Positions 1 through 8,060 of a stretch of 64,000 nucleotides of DNA are shown here, piece by piece. The stretch is taken from assembly GCF_029945685.1 (NCBI RefSeq), contig NZ_JAQSDA010000028.1:310001-374000 (forward strand), in the 5' to 3' direction. Under the pieces are notes generated by a model. It had not been told where the DNA came from. It did no database searches and was given only the letters and a program-made list of their open reading frames with translations. Both the position numbers and the translations under genes were made by a program. Every line of letters starts with the position of its first letter. Position 1 is the first letter of the stretch. The stretch is from Polaromonas sp. (GTDB lineage: Bacteria > Pseudomonadota > Gammaproteobacteria > Burkholderiales > Burkholderiaceae_C).

Positions 1-582
1 AACTACGCCGACCACGCGAAAGAGCTTGAATTCAAGGCGCCCGAAGAACCCCTGGTTTTCATCAAGGGCGAAGGCACGCTGACCGGCCACCGGCAGCTCA
101 CACGCCGGCCGGCCGATGTGCAGTTCATGCATTACGAATGTGAACTCACGGTCGTCATCGGACGGACCGCAAAGAAGGTCAAACGCGACGACGCCTGTGA
201 CTTCATCGCCGGCTACACCATTGCCAATGACTACGCCATCCGTGACTACCTGGAAAACTGGTACCGGCCCAACCTGCGTGTCAAAAACCGCGACACCTGC
301 ACGCCGCTCGGCCCCTGGCTGGTGGACGCGGCCGATGTGCCGGATCCCATGGCGCTGGCGCTGCAGACCACGGTCAACGGAAAAGTCACGCAGTCCGGCA
401 ACACACGCGACATGATTTTCGATGTGCCGTTTTTGATCGAATATTTCAGCAGCTTCATGACCCTGCAGCCCGGCGACCTGATTCTGACCGGCACACCCGA
501 CGGCGTGGTGGACTGCCGGCCTGGTGACGTGGTGGTCACCAGCATCGAGGGCCTGGGCGAACTTTTCAACACGATTGAATGA
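1..582 (+). CDS. hpaG: 4-hydroxyphenylacetate degradation bifunctional isomerase/decarboxylase, HpaG-type (5' end missing)
   Basis: This is the C-terminal 193 residues of a fumarylacetoacetate-hydrolase-fold protein; the reading frame is open from base 1, so the start lies upstream of the window. HpaG decarboxylates 5-oxopent-3-ene-1,2,5-tricarboxylate and isomerises the product to 2-oxohept-3-ene-1,7-dioate in homoprotocatechuate breakdown. Visible FAH-family features are the ADHAKEL and KGEGTLTGH segments near the beginning, the metal-site segment HYECELTVVIG, and the C-terminal GDLILTGTPDGV. The TGA stop overlaps the next start as ATGA, which implies translational coupling to hpaE. The full length cannot be judged. 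The product call is firm because five further genes of the same pathway follow. Confidence 0.9.
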   Translation, partial: NYADHAKELEFKAPEEPLVFIKGEGTLTGHRQLTRRPADVQFMHYECELTVVIGRTAKKVKRDDACDFIAGYTIANDYAIRDYLENWYRPNLRVKNRDTCTPLGPWLVDAADVPDPMALALQTTVNGKVTQSGNTRDMIFDVPFLIEYFSSFMTLQPGDLILTGTPDGVVDCRPGDVVVTSIEGLGELFNTIE

Positions 583-2042
583 ATATGAAAATAGATCACC
601 TCATCAATGGCCGGGCCGTGGCCGGCAGCAGCTACTTCGAAACCGTCAACCCCGCCACACAGGACGTGCTGGCCGAAGTGGCTGCCGGCGGCGAGGCCGA
701 AGTCAACGCCGCCGTGGCCGCTGCGAAAGAGGCCTTTCCGAAGTGGGCCGGCATGGCGGCACCGCAGCGCGCCAAACTGGTCCGCAAGCTCGGCGACCTG
801 ATCGCTGCCCATGTGCCGGAGATCGCGCAGATGGAAACCAACGACTGCGGCCAGGTGATTGCACAGACCGGCAAACAGCTGATTCCGCGTGCAGCCGACA
901 ACTTCTATTACTTCGCCGAAATGTGCACGCGGGTCGATGGCCACACCTACCCGACCGAGACGCACCTGAACTACACGCTGTACCACCCGACCGGCGTCTG
1001 CGCGCTGATCTCGCCGTGGAACGTGCCCTTCATGACGGCCACCTGGAAGGTTGCGCCCTGCCTGGCGTTTGGCAACACCGCGGTGCTCAAGATGAGCGAG
1101 CTCTCACCGATGACCGCGGCGCGCCTGGGCGAACTCGCCCTTGAAGCCGGCATTCCGCCCGGCGTGCTCAACATCGTGCACGGCTACGGCAAGGACGCGG
1201 GGGAGCCGCTGTGCCGCCACCCCGATGTGCGCGCGATCTCCTTCACCGGCTCGACCGCCACCGGCAACCGCATCGTGCAGGCTGCCGGCCTGAAGAAATT
1301 CAGCATGGAGCTGGGCGGCAAATCACCGTTCGTGATTTTTGAGGACGCGAACCTGGAGCGCGCGCTCGACGCGGCCGTCTTCATGATTTTTTCCAACAAC
1401 GGTGAGCGCTGCACGGCCGGCAGCCGCATTCTGGTGCAGCAGTCGATTTACGCCGACTTCGCTGCGAAGTTCGTGGAACGCGCCAAACGCATCCAGGTTG
1501 GCGACCCGCTCGACGAAGCCACCACCATCGGTCCGATGATTTCGCAGGGCCACCTGGCCAAGGTGCGCAGCTACATCGAACTCGGCCCGAAGGAAGGCGC
1601 CACCTTGCTGTGCGGCGGGCTGGGCGCACCGGACCTGCCGGCGCGGGTGAAAAAAGGCAACTACGTGTTGCCCACGGTGTTTGCCGATGTGGACAACCAG
1701 ATGCGGATTGCGCAGGAAGAAATTTTTGGTCCGGTCGCCTGCCTGATCCCGTTCAAGGACGAAGCCGAGGCGATTCGCCTGGCCAATGACACGGCGTATG
1801 GTTTGTCGAGTTATGTCTGGACCGAAAACATCGGCAAGGCGCACCGCGTTGCCGCCGCGGTCGAGGCCGGCATGTGTTTCGTCAACAGCCAGAACGTACG
1901 CGATTTGCGCCAGCCCTTCGGTGGCACCAAGGCCTCGGGCACGGGGCGCGAAGGCGGCACCTGGAGTTACGAGGTGTTCTGTGAACCGAAAAACGTGGCA
2001 GTGTCACTGGGAAGCCATCACATTCCACACTGGGGAGCCTGA
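579..2042 (+). CDS. hpaE: 5-carboxymethyl-2-hydroxymuconate semialdehyde dehydrogenase
   Basis: A 487-residue NAD-dependent aldehyde dehydrogenase that oxidises the semialdehyde ring-fission product of homoprotocatechuate to 5-carboxymethyl-2-hydroxymuconate. The family landmarks are present: the cofactor loop FTGSTATG (about 222-229), the general-base glutamate in MELGGK (Glu244), the catalytic cysteine in NNGERCTAG (Cys278), and EEIFGPV near residue 385. Length is normal for the HpaE/ALDH superfamily. The start overlaps the hpaG stop as ATGA; an ATG two codons further in (585) is an equally possible start. Assignment to HpaE rather than another ALDH rests partly on its place between hpaG and hpaD. 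Confidence 0.93.
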   Translation: MNMKIDHLINGRAVAGSSYFETVNPATQDVLAEVAAGGEAEVNAAVAAAKEAFPKWAGMAAPQRAKLVRKLGDLIAAHVPEIAQMETNDCGQVIAQTGKQLIPRAADNFYYFAEMCTRVDGHTYPTETHLNYTLYHPTGVCALISPWNVPFMTATWKVAPCLAFGNTAVLKMSELSPMTAARLGELALEAGIPPGVLNIVHGYGKDAGEPLCRHPDVRAISFTGSTATGNRIVQAAGLKKFSMELGGKSPFVIFEDANLERALDAAVFMIFSNNGERCTAGSRILVQQSIYADFAAKFVERAKRIQVGDPLDEATTIGPMISQGHLAKVRSYIELGPKEGATLLCGGLGAPDLPARVKKGNYVLPTVFADVDNQMRIAQEEIFGPVACLIPFKDEAEAIRLANDTAYGLSSYVWTENIGKAHRVAAAVEAGMCFVNSQNVRDLRQPFGGTKASGTGREGGTWSYEVFCEPKNVAVSLGSHHIPHWGA

Positions 2043-2044
2043 AC

Positions 2045-2968
2045 ATGGGAACACTGGCCCTCGCCGCCAAAATCACGCATGTGCCTTCGATGTACCTCAG
2101 CGAGCTGGACGGCCCGCGCAAGGGCACGCGGCAGGACGCGATCAATGGCCACCAGGAGATCGACCGGCGTTGCCGCGCCCTCGGCGTGGACACCATCGTG
2201 GTGTTCGACACACACTGGCTGGTCAACGCGAATTACCACATCAACTGCGCGCCGCACTTCAAGGGCCTGTACACCAGCAACGAGCTGCCACACTTCATCA
2301 GCAACATGGGTTTCGAGTTCCCGGGCAACCCGGCACTGGGGCATTTGCTGGCCAAAGCCTGCAATACGCACGGCGTCGAAACCCTGGCGCACGACGCCAC
2401 CACGCTAAACCCGGAGTACGGCACGCTGGTGCCCATGCGCTACATGAACGCCGACCAGCACTACAAGGTGGTGTCGGTCTCGGCGCTGTGCCAGGCGCAC
2501 TACCTCAACGACAGCGCGCGCCTGGGCTGGGCCCTGCGCCGCGCGATTGAAGACGAGTACGACGGCACCGTGGCGATTTTTGCCAGCGGCTCGCTGTCGC
2601 ACCGCTTTGCGCAAAACGGCCTGGCGCCCGACTACGCCTTCAAGATCTGGAGTCCCTTCCTCGAAACACTGGACCAGGAAGTGGTGCGCATGTGGCAGCG
2701 CGGCGACTGGAAAACCTTCTGCGCCATGCTGCCCGAATACGCCGCCAAGGGCCACGGTGAAGGTTTCATGCACGACACAGCCATGCTGCTGGGCGCTTTG
2801 GGCTGGTCGGACTACGACGGCCAGGCCGAGGTGGTCACGCCCTACTTCGGGGCCTCGGGCACGGGGCAGATCAATGCGGTGTTTCCGGTCACGCCGCAGA
2901 CCGGCGCCGCCATTCCCGCCGCGCAGGCCTCGTCAGCGCACGGCTACCAGGCCGTGAACCGGCTCTGA
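2045..2968 (+). CDS. hpaD: 3,4-dihydroxyphenylacetate 2,3-dioxygenase (class III extradiol, LigB family)
   Basis: A 307-residue ring-cleavage enzyme that opens homoprotocatechuate between C2 and C3 using Fe(II). The N-terminus carries the LigB-family metal histidine in ITHVPSMY (His12) and a second histidine in VFDTHWLVN (His57); the segment ASGSLSHRF about two-thirds along is also typical. Length matches the class III enzymes (about 280-310). The gene begins two bases after the hpaE stop, in one operon. It is the step that commits the aromatic ring to the meta pathway. No odd residues or truncation are seen. Confidence 0.93.
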   Translation: MGTLALAAKITHVPSMYLSELDGPRKGTRQDAINGHQEIDRRCRALGVDTIVVFDTHWLVNANYHINCAPHFKGLYTSNELPHFISNMGFEFPGNPALGHLLAKACNTHGVETLAHDATTLNPEYGTLVPMRYMNADQHYKVVSVSALCQAHYLNDSARLGWALRRAIEDEYDGTVAIFASGSLSHRFAQNGLAPDYAFKIWSPFLETLDQEVVRMWQRGDWKTFCAMLPEYAAKGHGEGFMHDTAMLLGALGWSDYDGQAEVVTPYFGASGTGQINAVFPVTPQTGAAIPAAQASSAHGYQAVNRL

Positions 2969-2985
2969 CCGACACTGGACAAGCC

Positions 2986-3393
2986 ATGCCCCACCTCGTC
3001 ATCCTCTACACCCCCAACCTCGAGGCCGCCACGGACATGACCGCGCTGTGCCGCGCACTGGCCGACACCATGCTGGCCGTGAAAGACGACGAAGGCCAGC
3101 AGGTCTTCCCCACCGGCGGCACGCGGGTGCTGGCCTACCCGGCGGCGCACTATGCGGTGGCCGACGGCAAGCGTGACTACGCCTTCGTCTACCTGAACCT
3201 GCGCATGGGCACGGGCCGCTCGGATGCTACCAAAAAAAGAGCTGGTGACGCTTTACTGGCGGGCGCTACAGCCCATTTGGATCCTCTGATGAAAGAACAG
3301 CTGGTGGGCATCACGCTGCAGGTGGACGAGAGCCCCGGCCAGGTCTACGACGGCAAACACAGCAACCTTCACCCTCTTTTCCAGAAAACCTGA
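2986..3393 (+). CDS. hpaF: 5-carboxymethyl-2-hydroxymuconate delta-isomerase, with a family B repeat inside the reading frame
   Basis: A 135-residue tautomerase-superfamily protein that starts with MPHLVILYTPN, so Pro2 is available as the catalytic N-terminal proline after Met removal. It isomerises 5-carboxymethyl-2-hydroxymuconate before decarboxylation by HpaG. The stretch YAFVYLNLRMGTGRS matches the family core. Unusually, bases 3224-3280, encoding residues about 80-98 (DATKKRAGDALLAG onward), align with a dispersed repeat found between genes elsewhere in the window, and the local base use (a run of seven A) differs from the GC-rich neighbours. The frame stays open and the length stays near normal (126 in E. 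coli, from memory), so the enzyme is probably functional. Confidence 0.9.
   Translation: MPHLVILYTPNLEAATDMTALCRALADTMLAVKDDEGQQVFPTGGTRVLAYPAAHYAVADGKRDYAFVYLNLRMGTGRSDATKKRAGDALLAGATAHLDPLMKEQLVGITLQVDESPGQVYDGKHSNLHPLFQKT
3224..3280 (+). repeat. Family B repeat, copy B1, inside hpaF
   Basis: The element begins ATGCTACC with an A7 run, continues GAGCTGG, GACGCT, GGGCGC, and ends ACAGCCCATTT. The same ordered blocks occur in the intergenic copies at 56793-56855, 17631-17690 and 39019-39080. It is in the sense orientation of hpaF and is translated in frame. Confidence 0.7.
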
Positions 3394-3395
3394 CC

Positions 3396-4196
3396 ATGTT
3401 CAGCCCCGAACTCATCGCCCGGCTGGCCGCCGAACTGGACCACAGCGAAAAGACCCGCGTGCAGGTCGAGCATTTTTCGAAGCGCTACCCGGGCATGAGC
3501 ATCGAGGACGGCTATGCGATTTCGCGCGCGTGGGTACAAATGAAAATCGCCGGCGGGCGTGTGGTCAGGGGCCACAAGATCGGCCTGACCTCGCGCGCGA
3601 TGCAGATCTCCAGCCAGATCGACTCGCCCGACTACGGCACGCTGCTGGACGACATGTTTTTCGAACCTGGCGACATTCCGGCGAGCCGCTTCATCGCGCC
3701 GCGCGTGGAAGTGGAACTGGCGTTCATCCTGAAGAAAAAACTGGAGGGCACACACCTCACAGTGGACGACGTGCTGGACGCGACCGACTGCGTGCAGCCT
3801 GCGATCGAGATCATCGACGCACGCATCGAGCAGTTCGACCGCCACAGCAAGACCATGCGCAAGGTGCAAGACACCATCAGCGACAACGCCGCCAATGCCG
3901 GCATCGTGTTGGGCGGCCGCAAGGTGGCGCCAAGAGACATCGACCTGCCGTGGGTCGGCGCCATCCTGCGCCAGAATGGCGTGGTCGAGGAAACCGGCCT
4001 GGCCGCCGGCGTGCAGGGCCACCCGGCCATCGGCGTGGCCTGGCTGGCGATGAAACTCGCGCCCTGGGGCGAATGCCTGCAAGCCGGCGAGGTGGTGCTG
4101 GCAGGCTCCTTCACCCGGCCGGTCACCGCAAAAGCCGGCGACCGCTTCGACGCCGACTATGGCCCGCTGGGCCGCTTTGAATTCAATTTCACCTGA
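3396..4196 (+). CDS. hpaH: 2-oxohept-4-ene-1,7-dioate hydratase
   Basis: A 266-residue member of the hydratase/decarboxylase (MhpD-like, FAH-fold) family that adds water to 2-oxohept-4-ene-1,7-dioate to give 4-hydroxy-2-oxoheptanedioate. Recognisable segments are RGHKIGLTSRAMQ (about 54-66), the metal-site PRVEVELAFIL, and GNAANAG-like ISDNAANAGIVLGG. It begins two bases after hpaF ends and precedes hpaI by ten bases, so it is an operon member. Length fits the family (about 265). The neighbouring ring-cleavage genes favour HpaH over the related DmpE/MhpD hydratases. Confidence 0.93.
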   Translation: MFSPELIARLAAELDHSEKTRVQVEHFSKRYPGMSIEDGYAISRAWVQMKIAGGRVVRGHKIGLTSRAMQISSQIDSPDYGTLLDDMFFEPGDIPASRFIAPRVEVELAFILKKKLEGTHLTVDDVLDATDCVQPAIEIIDARIEQFDRHSKTMRKVQDTISDNAANAGIVLGGRKVAPRDIDLPWVGAILRQNGVVEETGLAAGVQGHPAIGVAWLAMKLAPWGECLQAGEVVLAGSFTRPVTAKAGDRFDADYGPLGRFEFNFT

Positions 4197-4205
4197 AAAA
4201 ATCTC

Positions 4206-5039
4206 ATGAAAACACCCCCGAATCCCTTCAAGCAGGCGCTGATCGAAAAACGTCCGCAGATCGGCCTGTGGCTGGGTCTGGCCAGCCCCTACAGCACCGA
4301 GATCTGCGCGGGCGCCGGTTTTGACTGGCTGCTGATCGACGGCGAACATGCACCGAACGACATCAACAGCATCCTGGCGCAACTGCAGGTGATGGCCGGC
4401 TACCCGGGCTCACACGCAATTGCACGCGTGCCCATGGGCCACGGCCATGTGGGTGAGGCGCTGATCAAGCAGTACCTGGACATCGGCGTGTTGACCCTGC
4501 TGGTGCCCATGGTGGACACGCCCGCGCAGGCCGCCGCGCTGGTGCGTGCCTCGCGTTATCCGCAAGTCGACGCGCAGGGCAAGGACATCGGCGGCATACG
4601 CGGCATGGGCGGCGCCCGCGCCTCGCGCTGGGGGCGCTACCCGCAGTACGCGCATGAAGCCAACGCGCAGGTCTGCCTGCTGGTGCAGGCCGAGACGCAG
4701 ACCGCGCTGGACAACCTGGACGCCATCGCCGCGGTGGACGGTGTGGACGGTGTCTTCATCGGCCCGGCCGACCTGTCGGCGTCCATGGGCCATGTGGGCA
4801 ACCCGACCCACCCCGAGGTGCAGGCAGCGATTGCCGATGCCATCACGCGCATCAACAAGGCAGGTAAAGCCGCCGGCATCCTGACACCCGACGAAGCCAC
4901 GGCACGCACCTACCTGGAGCTGGGCGCCACCTTTGTGGCCGTGGGGCTGGACACCCACCTGCTGGTGCGGGCCACCAGCGCACTCGCCGCCGCGTTCAAG
5001 GCAGCGGTCGCACCCGCGCCCGTCAACAAAACCTATTGA
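4206..5039 (+). CDS. hpaI: 4-hydroxy-2-oxoheptanedioate aldolase (class II, HpcH/HpaI)
   Basis: A 277-residue metal-dependent aldolase that splits 4-hydroxy-2-oxoheptanedioate into pyruvate and succinate semialdehyde, the last step of the pathway. The catalytic histidine is in LLIDGEHAPND (His48), the pyruvate-binding arginine in IARVPMG (Arg74), the metal glutamate in LVQAET, and the metal aspartate in FIGPADLSASMGH. The glycine-rich RGMGGARAS loop before RWGRY is typical. The protein is slightly longer than the 262-residue E. coli enzyme owing to both termini. It is followed 12 bases later by a class II aldolase gene. Confidence 0.94.
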   Translation: MKTPPNPFKQALIEKRPQIGLWLGLASPYSTEICAGAGFDWLLIDGEHAPNDINSILAQLQVMAGYPGSHAIARVPMGHGHVGEALIKQYLDIGVLTLLVPMVDTPAQAAALVRASRYPQVDAQGKDIGGIRGMGGARASRWGRYPQYAHEANAQVCLLVQAETQTALDNLDAIAAVDGVDGVFIGPADLSASMGHVGNPTHPEVQAAIADAITRINKAGKAAGILTPDEATARTYLELGATFVAVGLDTHLLVRATSALAAAFKAAVAPAPVNKTY

Positions 5040-5051
5040 CTGGAGACCGCC

Positions 5052-5822
5052 ATGAACGCCGTCCTGCAAAAACCGGGGATGCACCCCGACGAATGGAAAG
5101 CCCGCGTCGAGCTGGCTGCCTGTTACCGCGTGTTCGCCATGCTCGGCTGGACCGAGATGATCTACAACCACATCACGGTGCGCTTGCCGGGCAGCGTCAC
5201 AGGCGACCAGAAGCAATTTCTGATCAACCCCTTCGGCCTGCACTACAGCGAAGTCACCGCCTCCAACCTGGTGAAGATTGACCTGCAGGGCCAGGTGCTG
5301 GATGGCTCGACGCACCGGGTCAACCCGGCCGGCTTCACCGTGCATGCAGCGATTCACGACGGCCTGCCCGATGCGCACTGCGTGATGCACACCCACACCA
5401 CCGCCGGCGTGGCGGTCGCCTGCCTGCAGGGCGGCCTGCAGCAGACCAACTTCTACACGGCCCAGCTGCATGACAAGGTGGCTTACCACGACTTCGAAGG
5501 CATCACCATTCATGCCGAGGAAGGCCCGCGCCTCGTCCACAACATCGGAATGCGGCAGGCGGTGATCCTGCGCAACCACGGCCTGCTGACCTGGGGCCAC
5601 ACCCTGCCGCAGGCCTTTGCCATCTTGTGGACGCTGCAGCGTGCCTGCGAAATCCAGCTGGCCACCTTCAGCATGGGCCCGGCGATACCAGTGACGGAAG
5701 CCGTGGCGCAAAAATCCACACGCGACGCGCTGCAGTTCCAGCCGGCCTTCGGCGCCGGCCAGGATGTCTTTGACGCGCTGGTGCGGCAGATCGACCGGAT
5801 CGACAGCAGCTATCAAAACTAG
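5052..5822 (+). CDS. Class II aldolase/adducin-family protein
   Basis: A 256-residue protein of the fuculose-1-phosphate aldolase / adducin-head fold. The zinc histidines are visible in VMHTHTTAG (about residue 112) and in VILRNHGLLTWG (about 178). The exact substrate cannot be told; the family includes sugar-phosphate aldolases and decarboxylating enzymes of aromatic catabolism. It is tightly downstream of hpaI and probably co-transcribed, so a role in aromatic-acid side metabolism is possible. Oddity: the last four codons (SYQN) and the TAG stop lie inside a family B repeat, which means the natural C-terminus may have been rewritten by repeat insertion. Confidence 0.8.
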   Translation: MNAVLQKPGMHPDEWKARVELAACYRVFAMLGWTEMIYNHITVRLPGSVTGDQKQFLINPFGLHYSEVTASNLVKIDLQGQVLDGSTHRVNPAGFTVHAAIHDGLPDAHCVMHTHTTAGVAVACLQGGLQQTNFYTAQLHDKVAYHDFEGITIHAEEGPRLVHNIGMRQAVILRNHGLLTWGHTLPQAFAILWTLQRACEIQLATFSMGPAIPVTEAVAQKSTRDALQFQPAFGAGQDVFDALVRQIDRIDSSYQN

Positions 5823-5861
5823 AGCACCTTGCGCCCGTCGGCAAAGGGCTGGAAGCCAATA
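5807..5861 (+). repeat. Family B repeat, copy B2, spanning a stop codon and the next ribosome binding site
   Basis: The element runs GCTATCAAAACTAGAGC, then TTGCGCCCG, then AAAGGGCTGGAAGCC, then AATAT, in the same block order as the other family B copies. It supplies the final codons and TAG stop of the aldolase gene and the GGAAG Shine-Dalgarno sequence seven bases before the ATG of the ketopantoate reductase-like gene. Confidence 0.7.
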
Positions 5862-6856
5862 TGACTCATAAAACCATCAACAAAACCTGTATTTACGGCG
5901 CTGGCGCCATCGGTGGCTGGCTGGGCGCCGGACTGGCGGCGGCGGGCTGCAGCGTCAGCGTGGTGGCGCGCGGCGCGACGCTGGACGCGCTGAACAGCCA
6001 CGGCCTGCGTGTGGTCAGCGGAACAGACCTACGTTCCGCGGCCGTGCAGGCCAGCGCCGACCCGGCCGCGCTGGGCGTACAGGACCTCGTGGTCATCGCG
6101 GTAAAAGCGCCGGCGCTGCTCGACGTGGCGCGCCAGATCGCACCGCTGATCGGCCCCGACACGCTCGTGCTGACCGCCATGAACGGCGTGCCCTGGTGGT
6201 TCTTCCAGGGTTTTGGCGGCCCCTACGCCGGGACGACATTGAAGGCGGTGGACGCGACCGGCGAAATCGCCGCAGCCATTCCGGCGGCCAACATCATCGG
6301 CTGCGTCGTGCATGCGAGCTGCTCGGTCGATGCACCCGGCGTGATTCGCCACCATTTCGGCCACGGCCTCATCATCGGCGAACCTTCGGGCGCGCAAAGC
6401 CCACGCGTGCAGGCGCTGGCAGACCTGCTGGTGCGCGCCGGTTTTGCGGCCAGCGTGTCGGCGCAGATCCAGAAAGACGCCTGGTACAAACTCTGGGGCA
6501 ACATGACGGTCAACCCGATCAGTGCTTTCACTGGCGCCACCACCGACCGCATCCTCGGCGACCCGCTGGTGCGCGACTTCATCTCGAAAATCATGCTCGA
6601 AGCCAAAGAGATAGGCGCACGCATCGGCATCCCGATTGAGCAGCAGCCGGAAGACCGGCATGCGGTGACGCTCAAGCTGGGTGCGTTCAAGACCTCCATG
6701 CTGCAGGACGTGGAAGCCGGCAAGGCGGTCGAGCTTGACGCCCTGGTCACCGTGGTGAAGGAACTGGGCGAGCTGACGCAGGTGCCCACCCCCTTCACCG
6801 ACGCGCTGCTGGGCCTGGCCCGGCTGCACGCCCGCGTCCATCATCTCTACCCATGA
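5861..6856 (+). CDS. 2-dehydropantoate 2-reductase family protein (ketopantoate reductase-like)
   Basis: A 331-residue NADPH-dependent reductase of the PanE/ApbA family. The Rossmann motif IYGAGAIGGWLGAGLAAAG is at the N-terminus, and the C-terminal domain carries the family segment LWGNMTVNPISAFTG (about residue 206) and QDVEAGKAVELDAL. True PanE enzymes make pantoate for coenzyme A, but many paralogues sit in catabolic operons and act on other 2-oxo acids; the location after the hpa genes argues for such a paralogue, so no symbol is given. The ATG is preceded by GGAAG derived from a family B repeat. The stop overlaps the next start as ATGA. Confidence 0.82.
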   Translation: MTHKTINKTCIYGAGAIGGWLGAGLAAAGCSVSVVARGATLDALNSHGLRVVSGTDLRSAAVQASADPAALGVQDLVVIAVKAPALLDVARQIAPLIGPDTLVLTAMNGVPWWFFQGFGGPYAGTTLKAVDATGEIAAAIPAANIIGCVVHASCSVDAPGVIRHHFGHGLIIGEPSGAQSPRVQALADLLVRAGFAASVSAQIQKDAWYKLWGNMTVNPISAFTGATTDRILGDPLVRDFISKIMLEAKEIGARIGIPIEQQPEDRHAVTLKLGAFKTSMLQDVEAGKAVELDALVTVVKELGELTQVPTPFTDALLGLARLHARVHHLYP

Positions 6857-7755
6857 CAAAAAGCAGAGCCCTGAGCGGCACCGCCTTTGCCACCTTGCTG
6901 CTGATCGCGCTGATGATGGGCGCCAACCACGTGGCGGCGCGCCTGGCCTTTAACAACGGCGTGGACGTGGCCACGGCCGTGGCCTTCCGCAGCGTGGTCA
7001 CTGCCCTGGCGGTGGCGGCCCTGCTGGCCATCCAGCGTGTGCCCCTGCGCTTCACCGCGCGCAACAAACGTATCCTGCCGGTCATCGGCCTGCTGATCGC
7101 GGTGCAGAGCCTGTGCCTGTATTCGGCCGTCGCACGGCTGCCGGTGGCGCTGGCCCTCTTGGCCTTCAACACCTACCCGATCTGGACCGCGCTGTGGGAC
7201 TGGCTGCTGTACCGGCGCGCACCCGAGCGGGCCCTGCTGCTGGCCATGCCGGTGATCCTGATCGGGCTGGCGCTGGCGCTCGACGTGCTGGGCGCCGCGT
7301 CGGGCCTGGGCGCGGCCGGGCAGTGGGGCCGCATCGGCACCGGCGTGGCCTTTGCGCTGGCGGCGGCGGCCACCTTCGGCGTGGCGCTGGTGCTGACCCA
7401 GCACGAGGCCGGCGATGTCGATGGCCGGGTACGCACCCTGACCACCATGAGCATGGTCGGCCTGTTTGCGCTGGCGGGCGTGGCCGTGCAGGGCGGCTTC
7501 CATTTGCCGCAGGCAGCCATCGGCTGGTGGGGCCTGGCGGCGCTGACCTTTCTGTACGGTACGGCCTTCACCATCATGTTCACCGTGCTGCCCAAGCTGG
7601 GCGTGGTCGGCAACTCGGCCATCATGAATGTGGAGCCGGTGTTCGCGCTGGTGCTGGCCTGGCTGATTCTGGGCCAGGCGATTGCGCCGGTGCAGGTGGC
7701 CGGGGCGCTGCTGGTGGTCGGTGCGGTGATGGTGCTGGGTTTGCGCAAGCGCTGA
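6853..7755 (+). CDS. DMT-superfamily transporter, EamA family
   Basis: A 300-residue polytopic inner-membrane protein with about ten hydrophobic segments in two EamA halves. The first half opens with LLIALMMGANHVAARLAF and the second contains FTVLPKLGVVGNSAIMNVEP followed by FALVLAWLILGQAIAPVQ, the usual EamA C-terminal signature. Substrate is unknown; relatives export amino acids, metabolites or drugs. It is coupled to the preceding gene by ATGA overlap and is the last gene of this run, so it may move a pathway intermediate. There is no clear terminator hairpin directly downstream. Confidence 0.85.
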   Translation: MTKSRALSGTAFATLLLIALMMGANHVAARLAFNNGVDVATAVAFRSVVTALAVAALLAIQRVPLRFTARNKRILPVIGLLIAVQSLCLYSAVARLPVALALLAFNTYPIWTALWDWLLYRRAPERALLLAMPVILIGLALALDVLGAASGLGAAGQWGRIGTGVAFALAAAATFGVALVLTQHEAGDVDGRVRTLTTMSMVGLFALAGVAVQGGFHLPQAAIGWWGLAALTFLYGTAFTIMFTVLPKLGVVGNSAIMNVEPVFALVLAWLILGQAIAPVQVAGALLVVGAVMVLGLRKR

Positions 7756-8030
7756 AACCGAACTAGACCGGATTGTCAGGACAAATCGACAGGCAACCGG
7801 CGCTGGCGAACGCGGCCAAGCTATCGTGCTGACCGCCGCCCGGCATTGGCAGAGCCCCGCCAATCAGCGTAGGAGGTCGGCGCAGTCGAGCCTAGGCGGG
7901 CAACCATTTGCCCTTGATGACCCTCGTATCTGCTGGACAGGCGGCGAATTTCGGCGCCTGATGGATTTACGGATATCCCGCCTGGATCACTAAATACTTC
8001 GGTGCCTCTTTCCTCAAGCGGCCGCCACTT
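7756..8030. other. Gene-free stretch before the DUF2254 gene
   Basis: About 275 bases with lower coding character. No open frame of credible length, no strong hairpin-plus-T terminator and no repeat of family A or B was recognised. It must contain the promoter for the genes from 8059 onward, but no convincing -35/-10 pair could be fixed by eye. Confidence 0.5.
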
Positions 8031-8060
8031 ATTCATTCATTCATTCATTCATTCATTCAT
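8031..8060 (+). repeat. Tetranucleotide microsatellite, ATTC x 7.5
   Basis: Seven perfect ATTC units plus AT run directly into the ATG at 8059. If translation starts at the upstream GTG (8002), the tract is coding and reads IHSFIHSF; if at 8059, the tract occupies the ribosome-binding region and leaves no recognisable Shine-Dalgarno sequence. Either way copy-number change would affect expression. Confidence 0.95.

Noticed and set aside
7821..8036. A 71-codon minus-strand frame in the gap before the DUF2254 gene
   Set aside because: No ribosome binding site, no recognisable pattern, and overlap with the microsatellite.
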